Assembly: GCA_030603565.1 (NCBI GenBank)
Contig: JAUVXM010000002.1
Span: 1 to 64,000, forward strand
Length of the DNA: 64,000 bases
Origin: Candidatus Aminicenantota bacterium
GTDB taxonomy: Bacteria > Acidobacteriota > Aminicenantia > Aminicenantales > Aminicenantaceae
Direction of reading: 5' to 3'
This document shows positions 55,152 to 64,000 of the stretch, in pieces; position 1 is the stretch's first letter; each line of letters opens with the position of its first letter. The notes below the pieces were generated by a model. That model was not told where the DNA came from. It searched no databases and saw only the letters and a list, made by a program, of their open reading frames with translations. Made by a program: the position numbers and the translations under genes.

Positions 55152-56629
55152 TATTCCTCGTTACAGGGAATAAGGATTTCAAAAGAAGTCCCTACTCCCT
55201 TTTGTGATATAACCTTGATCGAACCAGCATGCTGTTCGATTATTTTCAAAGCGATAGCCAAACCCAGGCCTATTCCCTGGGCTTTAGTGGTATAAAAAGG
55301 CTCAAAAATATCCTTGATATCTTTTTCCGGGATACCCGGTCCATTATCGGATATTTTAATCTTTATTTTACTCTCTTTCTGTATGGAAATCCGGGTAACG
55401 TCAATATCGATCTTCCCGCCCTTATCTACTGCTTCGCAGGAATTTTGAATGATATTTAAAATTACCTGCCTAATTTTATCTGCATCAACTTGTACTTCAG
55501 GAAGCCCCTTCTGGCAATAAGATTCCAGTTTGACTTCCTTCAACTCTAAGAGATCAGCCATCATTTTTAGCGACCCTTCAATTATCTGTTCGATAGAAAA
55601 ATATTCCAGATTCAACTCGGAGACTCTGGCAAAATTAAGAAGTTCTTTAATAAATTTTTCTATAACAGCGATTCCCTCCCGGGAGATATTAAGATAAGCT
55701 TTCTCCGCTTCACTCAGTATATTTTTTTCAAACAGTTTTTGGATATTAAGTTTTACCGATGTCAAAGGATTTCTGATCTCATGGGCGATCCCTGCTGAAA
55801 TATGACCGATCGAAGCTAACTTTTCTACCTGGACCAATTTTTTATTGGCATCTTCCACCCTCTCTTTAAACAAGAGAAGCTTGCGACTCATTTCATTAAA
55901 ACCTTTTGCCAGATTACCAATCTCATCCTGCGAGTCTATATCAATTTTAAGCGAGAAATCTCCGCGGCTTATCTTAACAGTACCATCAACCAATTTTTTA
56001 ATCGGTTCAGTTATCTTTCTGGTCAGCCAGGCTACTCCCAAAACTCCTACTAACAGCCCCACGAATCCTATCAGTACAAGCAGCAGCCGGGTTTTCTGTA
56101 CTTCAGCCTTGATATCATCCTGTGATAGACCGATGTTTATAGAACCCCATTTCACAGGAGATTCGGGTAAGAAAATAGGCACTTCGATCTCTACTACACT
56201 AAATATCGGGCTGTTATCCCCTTTATCAAGTTTTCTGGATTTAGAAAAAGAATCACCCTCTTTAGCAGAAGCTGGAAGATTGCTGAACTGATAGATATCT
56301 TCATAGCCAATAATAAAATCATTAGCAACAAAAGGCCGGTTGTAGCGGTTATAAAAAATCACATACACTAGTTTTTCATCAATACGCCTTTCTATACTTT
56401 CCTTGACTCCCTCAAAATCCCAGCGGATAAAGGCCTGAAGATTTTCCTGAGCAATGTTCTTTGCCAGTAAGATCCCTTTGTCTTTTTGCTCCTCATATAT
56501 TGCCTGCACTTCCCGGCTTTGAATAACAAAGAGAATAAATACTGTCTGAGCAAGCAGCATAAGAATTACCGACACAGAAAGCTTGGTTCGTAGAGACACA
56601 TTCCACTTGATCTTATTTTTCATTTTCAA
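55151..56629 (-). CDS. Sensor histidine kinase with HAMP domain
   Basis: GHISAGIAHEIRNPLTSVK, NIIQNSCEAV, DNGPGIP, GIGLGLAIALKI; two TMs; overlaps the RR gene by 1 nt. Confidence 0.97.
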   Translation of the reverse strand: MKMKNKIKWNVSLRTKLSVSVILMLLAQTVFILFVIQSREVQAIYEEQKDKGILLAKNIAQENLQAFIRWDFEGVKESIERRIDEKLVYVIFYNRYNRPFVANDFIIGYEDIYQFSNLPASAKEGDSFSKSRKLDKGDNSPIFSVVEIEVPIFLPESPVKWGSINIGLSQDDIKAEVQKTRLLLVLIGFVGLLVGVLGVAWLTRKITEPIKKLVDGTVKISRGDFSLKIDIDSQDEIGNLAKGFNEMSRKLLLFKERVEDANKKLVQVEKLASIGHISAGIAHEIRNPLTSVKLNIQKLFEKNILSEAEKAYLNISREGIAVIEKFIKELLNFARVSELNLEYFSIEQIIEGSLKMMADLLELKEVKLESYCQKGLPEVQVDADKIRQVILNIIQNSCEAVDKGGKIDIDVTRISIQKESKIKIKISDNGPGIPEKDIKDIFEPFYTTKAQGIGLGLAIALKIIEQHAGSIKVISQKGVGTSFEILIPCNEE

Positions 56630-58232
56630 ACCATATTTTAAATGTCCTCAAATACTGAAGGCCCATAGGGGGAATTTCCACACCCTTAACCCGCTCCTGC
56701 ATAGCAATCCTGTTCTGCTGCGAATAAAGCGGAACAGCAGGAATTTCTGAATTTAAAATCAGCTGTATTCTGTGGAACAATTTATTCCTTCTTGTCCAGC
56801 TCGGTTCTATCTCGGTCCGAGATAAAAGGCTATCAAGTTCAGAGTTAATATAACCACAATGATTTGTTTCCGATTTAGAATAAAATAATGGCCGGATGAT
56901 ATCGTCAGGGTCAGGAAAGAGCATCAGCTTATCCATTAAAATCAGATACGGCTTACGACAGTCTTTAATCTCCTTAGTAGACCTATAATAATCAACTTTT
57001 AATGATATCCCCAGGATTGAAAGCTGCTTTTTAAGTTCTCGGAAAAACTTGATCTTAAACTCGTTTCTTGGGTGAGAGAGAAAAAGGGTTATGGCTGGAA
57101 TCTTTTTATTTTGTGGAAATCCCCCCTCTTTTAATATTTTTTTTGCCCTCTCCGGATAATAAGTAGTTCTGTCATCCGTAAGAAACAGTCCCGGCAGTTT
57201 GGGAGGAATAAAACTGTATAACAGCTCCTTTTTATAACGTGCTTCGTGGGTTTCTTGAATAAGCTCACTTTTATTTATCCCCCAGAAAATCGCCCGGCGT
57301 AGAATTATATTATTTAGAGGCGAGATGTGACAGCTCATACCTAAGTAAACGGGATTAAGGGAGCCATCCTCAAATATAAAATAGTCTGATTTAAGCAGTC
57401 TATTTGAAAGGACAGGTATGGAATCAATCTCACCATTAAAAAAATGCTCCAGGGTGTATAAAGGGCAGAATTCCACTACTTCCAAGCGGGGAGAACCTTG
57501 AAAATACTGCTCATTCCTGATCAGTCGGACTCCGCAAATTTTCAGTCGTGTATCTCTTATCCAGGAGTCGAATTTAAACGGTCCTGTCCCTGATGGCTTA
57601 CGGAAAAAATCTTTTCCTTTCTCAAGCACAAGCTTCCGGGGTAATATCTTGCAGAAATGCATACTCATCAAATATAAGGCCAATGTCAGAGGCTTTTTCC
57701 AGAGAATCTCTATAGTTAATTCATCAATGACTTTTATCCCTGAGATACCCTTTGTTCTTCCGGCGTGGAAATCGGAAGCACCGGCTATTCTTGTTGCTAA
57801 AAATTGATAATAGGGCGAATTGACTTCAGGGTCCAGCAGTCTTTCCAATGAAAATTTTACATCATGGGCAGTGAGTTCTTCCCCATGATGGAATTTGACT
57901 CCTTTTCTTAAATAAAAACGATATCTTTTTCCATCAGGAGACGTCTCCCAATATTCAGCCAGAGCAGGGACAATGTCAAAATTATTATTCCGGTTTTCCA
58001 ACCTTACTAATCCATCAAAAATCTGCTCAGATACAAATATCGACGAATCCGAATTAACAGGGTCTAACTGTACCTTGAATGTATCTGAAAACAATTTTAT
58101 GCGGAATACGTTCTTCTGTGGCGCCGAATTTATAATAATTCCCTCTATAGAACCTGAACCTATAACTATTGCTGATTGAAATAAAAAGAAAAATGCAATA
58201 AAGAAAAGATTTATCCTGCTAATAATCCTCAT
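56613..58232 (-). CDS. ABC transporter substrate-binding protein, SBP family 5
   Basis: YRFYLRKGVKFHHGEELTAHDVKFSLERLLDPE; overlaps the HK gene by 17 bp; no permease/ATPase genes nearby. Confidence 0.93.
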   Translation of the reverse strand: MRIISRINLFFIAFFFLFQSAIVIGSGSIEGIIINSAPQKNVFRIKLFSDTFKVQLDPVNSDSSIFVSEQIFDGLVRLENRNNNFDIVPALAEYWETSPDGKRYRFYLRKGVKFHHGEELTAHDVKFSLERLLDPEVNSPYYQFLATRIAGASDFHAGRTKGISGIKVIDELTIEILWKKPLTLALYLMSMHFCKILPRKLVLEKGKDFFRKPSGTGPFKFDSWIRDTRLKICGVRLIRNEQYFQGSPRLEVVEFCPLYTLEHFFNGEIDSIPVLSNRLLKSDYFIFEDGSLNPVYLGMSCHISPLNNIILRRAIFWGINKSELIQETHEARYKKELLYSFIPPKLPGLFLTDDRTTYYPERAKKILKEGGFPQNKKIPAITLFLSHPRNEFKIKFFRELKKQLSILGISLKVDYYRSTKEIKDCRKPYLILMDKLMLFPDPDDIIRPLFYSKSETNHCGYINSELDSLLSRTEIEPSWTRRNKLFHRIQLILNSEIPAVPLYSQQNRIAMQERVKGVEIPPMGLQYLRTFKIWFENEK

Positions 58233-58279
58233 TTCCTTTCGTTTTCGATGTAATCTATATTTATAATCGACATTTCTTA
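58230..58279. repeat. Half copy of the MITE-like element
   Basis: CATTTCCTTTCGTTTTCGATGTAATCTATATTTATAATCGACATTTCTTA resembles 30620-30664; followed by ATGAATAGTTCAGGTTAG. Confidence 0.7.
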
Positions 58280-58391
58280 TGAATAGTTCAGGTTAGATAC
58301 AGTTTACCTGATAACCAATAGAATGTAAAGATTTTTTACAAGAAAGAAAGTGACCCTGTCCATGAAGAATCCAGGCAAGCTGACCTGATTC

Positions 58392-59360
58392 TTATTTCAG
58401 CTCCTTAGACAGCACATAGAAATCCCGCATGCGTTCTTTGATTTTTTTGTAACGAAAGTCAATTATTTTATATCCATCCTTTAATATAGAACAAAAAGCT
58501 TCCTTGGTTTTTTTTCTCCAGTCAACCGGAATATTACGAACTTCTTTATCTAAAACATCTGTTTCCTGCAGCATGGCATAGAAATCATAAGGTATTTCAA
58601 TAAGCATAATGTTGCCCAAGGAACAGCCACTTTTTTTTGCTAAAGGCAGGCAAACTTGCCCGGTTTTCCCCCTGACTTCCCGGCTTTCAGAATAGATAAT
58701 TAATCTATCTTTTTCGAGTAATAAGTCCAAGTCATATTCAGGCCTCTTGATCTCTTTCTTTAAATCCCATGATACAAAAAGGCGGTCACCGGGGACATCT
58801 ACCCTGTTTAGTTTTCCCGCAAATCCTTCATAAAATGCCTCTTTATAAGCTATAACTTCCATTCCAAATATATGGAAATTTCGATAGGCATTTACTCCGG
58901 TTAAAGGATCAAAAGTGCAGGTAATTGTATTAATGCCTAAAATCCCTAATACTTTTTGCCTTTGAAACTGTTTTAAAAAAAAACCCAGGCCATATTTTTG
59001 AAAATCCGGCTTCACTGAAGCATACTGGGAATAAAATTCCAGGTTAGCCGGATTTTTATAGCCAATATTCAGGTCTTTGATCCCAACATAGCCATAAGAA
59101 AATCCAACCAGGTGCTCTCTATTTCTGGGAAATCCCCCATTTTTATCCTCTAAATATATTCCTATATAGAGGCTGCTTCCATCATTGAAAATGTTTTCGC
59201 CAGCCATATTCCTGGCTGCTGAAAAGTTATCATCCGGGTCCTCCCATATCTCATATCTCAACTCTTCAAACTTTGTATAATCAGCTAACTTATCTGAAGT
59301 TTCAACCGCAAATAAAAAACGCCTTCCCTTTGACTCATGGATCACTTCTAAATTTCTCAT
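58392..59360 (-). CDS. GNAT-like acetyltransferase superfamily protein
   Basis: HLVGFSYGYVGI...LEFYSQYASVKPDFQKYGLGFFLKQFQRQKVLGILGINTITCTFDPLTGVNAYRNFHIFGMEV. Confidence 0.65.
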   Translation of the reverse strand: MRNLEVIHESKGRRFLFAVETSDKLADYTKFEELRYEIWEDPDDNFSAARNMAGENIFNDGSSLYIGIYLEDKNGGFPRNREHLVGFSYGYVGIKDLNIGYKNPANLEFYSQYASVKPDFQKYGLGFFLKQFQRQKVLGILGINTITCTFDPLTGVNAYRNFHIFGMEVIAYKEAFYEGFAGKLNRVDVPGDRLFVSWDLKKEIKRPEYDLDLLLEKDRLIIYSESREVRGKTGQVCLPLAKKSGCSLGNIMLIEIPYDFYAMLQETDVLDKEVRNIPVDWRKKTKEAFCSILKDGYKIIDFRYKKIKERMRDFYVLSKELK

Positions 59361-59482
59361 TTAATCTAATTTTACCGAAACATGCTGTTAAAAGGCAAGA
59401 GGCTACTTGCCTGTAAGAAAAGAGTTTGAATCAAATCAAATTTTAATATATATAATATGAGGATAATACATTGGAGGAAAAA

Positions 59483-61927
59483 ATGAATATCCTAAGAAAA
59501 ATTTTAGCTCTTACATGTTTACTTTGTATCCCGATTGCCCTGACTGCTGCCCAAGGACAGCCCAAAATCACTCAAAACGAAGACCATGTCATCTCTTTTG
59601 GAAATAATCTGGCGATTATTGGCGCTTCCTCTCGAATTTTTCAATCCATCTTAAACTATCCTGTTGCCGATACTATGGGATGCCTGATCAGCTTTGTCCC
59701 TGCCGGAGAAAATCTTAACAACACACTTTGCATAGGCTCTCCATACCTTAAACTCAGGGATAAACAGGAGTTCGTTGCTTATTCCTCTGTTAAAAAGATA
59801 GAAAGTTTGACTCCCGAAAGTTCCCTGAGTATGGAGGCAACCGGAAATTATGAGGGATACCGGGGAGAAAAAGCCAGTATTACAACGACTTACAATTTTA
59901 TCCCACAATCAGGAAAAATAGATATTTCCTCCACCATAAAAAATACCGGCAAAAATACAATAGATAAATTCTCCTACTCGGTCTATTGCGGAACAAACAC
60001 CCGTTATTCTTTTTCCCCTTTTCACAAAGAAATATTCCCCGGTTTAAACTTCCAAATATATCAGAAAGAAGACCTGGCTCTAGGCTGGATAAACCTTAAT
60101 TCGACATCAGATAACGATACAGACTCTCTAGCCCCGGAAGAAAGCTTTAATGTCCGCTACTCTATGTTGGTCGGCAGCCAGGTTGCCACTTTGATGGAAA
60201 GGGTTTATCAGATCCTGGGGGTAAAAACTGTACAAGCCGGAATCCTCCTGGAAGAATATAAGGGAAACCTGGCTGAAGTGATTATAAGTGACGTCTTATC
60301 CGGATCGATTTTTTTCCGCACATTTTTAACATCAAAAAAGATCATAGGCATCCCCCTTCCAGAAGGCACTTATTCCGCCAGGGCAAATCTATTTCCAGCT
60401 GTACAGAGGACAACCTTTGCTGCAGGTTCTGGTATAGAAAATATCTGTATCATAAAAGATACTGCCAAGGGAAAAATCAAGGTCCGAATCTTAACCGGAC
60501 AGGGGGAATTTGTCCCGGGAAAAGTTACTTTTATTGGTCTATCCCCAACTGAATCCCCTTACTTCAAGCCGGACAACCCCTTGATAACCGGAAAATACTG
60601 GGAGACATTTAAAAACTCACGCTTCTCCGGTGAACAAAGCCTCGAGATCACTCTGCCGGTCGGAACCTATCTTATCTATGCTTCCCGCGGCCCTGAATAT
60701 TCGTTCGACCAACAGGTAGTAGAAATCCTGAAAAACGACCAGCAAAAATTTGACTTCCATATCAATAAAGAAGTCGATACAGCAGATTTGATATCCATAG
60801 ACCCCCATATGCATACAACAAAATCAGATGGGAAGATGAGCATTGCAGCCCGGCTGAAATCCCTGGCAGCCGAAGGCATTGAAGTAGCCATTTTAACAGA
60901 CCATAACTATATCACCAACTATCTCCCTGCTCTTAAATCCACAGGCCTGGAAAATATTCTTTCTTTAATATCAGGGAATGAAGTAACCATCAACGGAATG
61001 ATCCACTATAATACTTACCCTCTGACATGCCGGGAAGATAAGAAAAACAATGGAGCAATAAATCCGGTATCCGACACTGTGACCCCCCTCTTTAAACTAA
61101 GCCGAGATACCGACCCCGAAACTCTTATACAGGTAAATCATCCCAGAAGCGGCAGCCTAGGCTATTTCAATATGCTCCAGCTTGACCCGGAAACAGCCGC
61201 CTATGCTTTAAAAGGTTTTGACACTTCTTTTGATGTTCTGGAAATAATAAACGGTCCTTACTGCCATCCGGCCAATGCCGCTTCCATCCAGGATTGGCTT
61301 CATCTTTTAGACCGCGGCTACTACTATCCCCTGGTAGGTTCCTCTGATTCACACGGAATCGACCGAAGAGAGCCTGGATACTCACGCACATATGTCTATT
61401 ACAAAGGTGAAAAGGGAGGCGACCTTGATGAAAATGCCCTGATACAAGCAATAAAATGGGGCCACTCATTTGCCAGTAATGGCCCAATAATCGATGTTAA
61501 AGTCAATGATACTTTTAAGTGTGGAGATACCTTAACAGACAAAGACGGGAATGTGGACTTAGAAGTCAGAGTCCAAAGTGCTTCCTGGGTCGCTTTGGAT
61601 GCGGCCCGGCTAATAATCAATGGAAAAAGAAAATTGGGATTTCCGATACAACAAAAAGACCCAGGGGCCTTAGATTTTACAAAAAATATTCAGCTGAATA
61701 TCAAAGAGGATTCCTATATTGTGGTCGAAATCTTAGGCAAAAAAAGCCTCTATCCTGTTATGCAGGCCACAGCCCGCAACGGACTTTCAAGTAACGCTAT
61801 CCTTCCCTATGCTTTAACCAATCCCATCTTTATCGATGTGGATGGAAATGGAAAATTCGACCCCCCTATAAAGGACGAAATCAGACTCGTCGATCAAATA
61901 CCGGAAACTGACAATACAGAAAAATAG
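59483..61927 (+). CDS. CehA/McbA-like PHP-domain metallohydrolase
   Basis: SIDPHMHTTKSDGKMSIAARLKSLAAEGIEVAILTDHNYI; VGSSDSHGID; signal peptide from Met at 59483. Confidence 0.9.
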   Translation: MNILRKILALTCLLCIPIALTAAQGQPKITQNEDHVISFGNNLAIIGASSRIFQSILNYPVADTMGCLISFVPAGENLNNTLCIGSPYLKLRDKQEFVAYSSVKKIESLTPESSLSMEATGNYEGYRGEKASITTTYNFIPQSGKIDISSTIKNTGKNTIDKFSYSVYCGTNTRYSFSPFHKEIFPGLNFQIYQKEDLALGWINLNSTSDNDTDSLAPEESFNVRYSMLVGSQVATLMERVYQILGVKTVQAGILLEEYKGNLAEVIISDVLSGSIFFRTFLTSKKIIGIPLPEGTYSARANLFPAVQRTTFAAGSGIENICIIKDTAKGKIKVRILTGQGEFVPGKVTFIGLSPTESPYFKPDNPLITGKYWETFKNSRFSGEQSLEITLPVGTYLIYASRGPEYSFDQQVVEILKNDQQKFDFHINKEVDTADLISIDPHMHTTKSDGKMSIAARLKSLAAEGIEVAILTDHNYITNYLPALKSTGLENILSLISGNEVTINGMIHYNTYPLTCREDKKNNGAINPVSDTVTPLFKLSRDTDPETLIQVNHPRSGSLGYFNMLQLDPETAAYALKGFDTSFDVLEIINGPYCHPANAASIQDWLHLLDRGYYYPLVGSSDSHGIDRREPGYSRTYVYYKGEKGGDLDENALIQAIKWGHSFASNGPIIDVKVNDTFKCGDTLTDKDGNVDLEVRVQSASWVALDAARLIINGKRKLGFPIQQKDPGALDFTKNIQLNIKEDSYIVVEILGKKSLYPVMQATARNGLSSNAILPYALTNPIFIDVDGNGKFDPPIKDEIRLVDQIPETDNTEK

Positions 61928-61941
61928 CACCCCAAATAAAG

Positions 61942-63138
61942 CTATTTGCGTTCATTTCCCCAAAGCTTCTTATTTCCATGTGCCTGGCGCCAGACATCCC
62001 GCCAACGGTGCATCTCAACCGGCCCTATTGCCGGCATATTCTGTCTCTCTTCCTTTGGTCTCATTTCCGGAAAGGGCTTGTGTGGTTCTTTTTGATACCA
62101 GTAGGCTACAGTTACGAGGTCAAGCGTTAGGCAGTTATTGTGGCCATGTTCAATCGTCGCCTTTAATGACTTTTCAAAAGCAATAGGAGATTCCAGAAAA
62201 AAATTATAACAATGTGTCCTACCCAGCCATCCTATCTGCTCATTGACCCGGGCATAGCCAAAATAAGGATGCATATAGATCTCTTTTGGGCACCAGGAAG
62301 AATTAAAAAAGTCTTCCGTTCCAGTACCATGGAGTGAAGAAGGCCACTTTTCTCCATCGATAAAAAACATATCATCCCCCTCCCCATACCAGACAGGGCT
62401 GGGGCTATCAACATAATAATTCACACCGACAAAATGCCCTTTTCCTTCAATATCCGCAAAAACATAGTTGCCGGTACCATCTGTATTTGCCCCCTGAGGG
62501 CCTAATATACTCCATTCATTTTCCCCATCCGGCAGCGGCTCGGTCAGTTCCCTACTCCAGAATGCATGGAATCTCCCCAGTTCAGGACCAATAGTATCAT
62601 GTTCTTCATAATCAATATAATAGTAAAATGCATCGATTTGTTTTTCGGATTGATTTTCAACAGTTATAAGAGCACCATTGCTAAAGGGCATAGAAAAATA
62701 ACAGTTTAAAGCATTTCCGTCTTTTGGAGCCACCGCCAAAGGAAGGGAAATAAAATTGTATTTTTCCCCCCAACCCTGGCCAAAAAAATCTCCGATTGGA
62801 GATTCCACGCTTGGTTCCTGTTCTCCATCCCAATACATACGCAAAATCCCATTGCGTCGCAACATGGGGTCTTGGGAGGAAATCGTAACCCAGATATGCT
62901 TTATAATACCCGCGCCTTCAATCCGGGCGAGTTCTGCAGTCTCTCCTGACTTAATGACCAGCCGGTCAGCATTTTTCCCGCTCCGGTCATAACTGGAAAT
63001 CCTTTTAGAACGGTATTGTTTGAAATGAGCGAGATTATTCAGAATAGTCACTGATTGGTCACTATCCTGAATAAATCCAAATAATGTTCCGGTCAAAATA
63101 GAAACTGGCATAATAAAAATCCACTTTCTCAAGCGCAT
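61942..63138 (-). CDS. DUF2961 / glycoside hydrolase family 172-like protein
   Basis: SPIGDFFGQGWGEKYNFISLPLAV; GTGNYVFADIEGKGHFVGVNYYV; FIDGEKWPSSLHGTGTEDFFNSSWC. Confidence 0.92.
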   Translation of the reverse strand: MRLRKWIFIMPVSILTGTLFGFIQDSDQSVTILNNLAHFKQYRSKRISSYDRSGKNADRLVIKSGETAELARIEGAGIIKHIWVTISSQDPMLRRNGILRMYWDGEQEPSVESPIGDFFGQGWGEKYNFISLPLAVAPKDGNALNCYFSMPFSNGALITVENQSEKQIDAFYYYIDYEEHDTIGPELGRFHAFWSRELTEPLPDGENEWSILGPQGANTDGTGNYVFADIEGKGHFVGVNYYVDSPSPVWYGEGDDMFFIDGEKWPSSLHGTGTEDFFNSSWCPKEIYMHPYFGYARVNEQIGWLGRTHCYNFFLESPIAFEKSLKATIEHGHNNCLTLDLVTVAYWYQKEPHKPFPEMRPKEERQNMPAIGPVEMHRWRDVWRQAHGNKKLWGNERK

Positions 63139-63215
63139 TTATTCCTCCTTTTTTTACTCAAATTATTCTCTATCTTTTATATACTAAAATCAGCAAAAAC
63201 ATGTATCTGCAAGAG

Positions 63216-63295
63216 GGGTCAAGTCTTCATCTTCCACATTTCTATATTTTCCTTAGTTTTATATCAGAAAAATGTGGAATACGAAGACTTGACCC
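63216..63295. repeat. 80-bp inverted-repeat element GGGTCAAGTCTTC...TTCCACATTT / AAATGTGGAA...GAAGACTTGACCC
   Basis: Arms of 13 + 10 matching bp separated by 3-nt mismatch blocks. Confidence 0.85.
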
Positions 63296-63312
63296 TTTTT
63301 TCCAGGATAGGC

Positions 63313-63978
63313 TTAGGATTCATCAACCAGGATAAAGGCCGCAACAGCAGAGGCATGAAAAGCACGCCCTGAGAGTTTTTTAATATCAGCAATAGATTTA
63401 TATTCTTCCACTCCCTGGAAGGGCGGGGCATGATTTGATATTTTGTCTCTAATATGGGCTAAAGCCAAAATACTTGCTCCAATAGGAATTTCATTTAAAT
63501 CCTTTTCTAAAATTCCAGCTTCCCGGATATAATACAGGTTAAAACTGTTTAATAAAGGCGCCACCTCTTTTAAAAGAGATGCTGTTGATTTTAATATCAC
63601 TTTATCGTGATCATCAAGGGAATTTTCTGAAGTTTTTATGTCTGCTCCCAAAAAATCTGTCATTTCCACAAAAAAGGCTACGTTAGTATGCAAGGCCCCT
63701 GCTTCAGAAAGAAGAGCAGCTGATTTGATGTTTTCCATCTCCCGGGTATCAAGCCCGACAGCAACAGCGAGCTTCCCAGCGAAGCTGGCAATGCGCAAAG
63801 AGGACGGTTTAATATCATCCCCGCATTCAAGATATTTAAATAAGACTTCCAATATACCTATATAAGCGTTTCTCATTTTTTGAATTCTTTTCTCTCTTTG
63901 CTCGGAAATAACTCCAATAAGAGCACCGGTTAATATTAAGAAGCTTGCCCAGGAAACAAGAGTGATGACCTCATCCAT
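63313..63978 (-). CDS. Membrane-anchored protein with degenerate HD-GYP-like domain
   Basis: N-terminal TM; PSSLRIASFAGKLAVAVGLDTREMENIKSAALLSEAG aligns with the HD-GYP helical pattern but lacks HD residues. Confidence 0.5.
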   Translation of the reverse strand: MDEVITLVSWASFLILTGALIGVISEQREKRIQKMRNAYIGILEVLFKYLECGDDIKPSSLRIASFAGKLAVAVGLDTREMENIKSAALLSEAGALHTNVAFFVEMTDFLGADIKTSENSLDDHDKVILKSTASLLKEVAPLLNSFNLYYIREAGILEKDLNEIPIGASILALAHIRDKISNHAPPFQGVEEYKSIADIKKLSGRAFHASAVAAFILVDES

Positions 63979-64000
63979 CGAAAAGGAAAGTCCTATTCCT

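Overview
This 64-kb bacterial chromosomal window is AT-rich at the left edge. It has no rRNA, no CRISPR array and no tRNA that I could recognise. Gene content (poly-gamma-glutamate genes, tricorn protease, 6-bladed propeller, TAT-type signal peptides, M28/M56 peptidases) would fit an uncultured Aminicenantes/Acidobacteriota-like genome, but that is inference only. Left edge (0.35-8.9 kb): a defense island. Type III R-M genes (mod, res) enclose a HEPN-like ORF, a MORC/MutL-type GHKL ATPase with a TIGR02391/Ymh-like C-terminus, a Dcm cytosine methylase and a Vsr nuclease. Centre: a DUF4143 ATPase, poly-gamma-glutamate genes split over two loci, a tricorn protease, a TetR-FabH-RND-LolA-like-DUF1302-like cluster, GH127, an M6-like protease, a class A beta-lactamase-like hydrolase, an acyl-CoA ligase, a BlaI/M56-TonB regulatory pair, and a UPF0175/DUF3368-type toxin-antitoxin pair. 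Right: M28 peptidase, an antiporter/EIIA/PII-like operon, an MNT-HEPN pair, TAT-type aminotransferase and DUF362 proteins, DUF89, NUDIX, a RAYT transposase, an orphan substrate-binding protein with a two-component system, a CehA-like PHP protein, GH172 (DUF2961) and a degenerate HD-like protein. Strongest unexplained signals: (1) a 120-bp MITE-like repeat with TIRs TAAGAAATGTCGATT...AATCGACATTTCTTA, flanked by a conserved ATGAATAGTTCAGGYTAG motif that forms mini-ORFs or start codons just upstream of genes; (2) an in-frame chimeric duplicate of the pgsC 3' end whose six nucleotide differences from pgsC are all synonymous; (3) two proteins with HEPN RX4H motifs inside one R-M island; (4) a decayed toxin copy with a microhomology deletion scar; (5) a BlaI-type promoter with two palindromes placed exactly in the -35/-10 spacer and just downstream.
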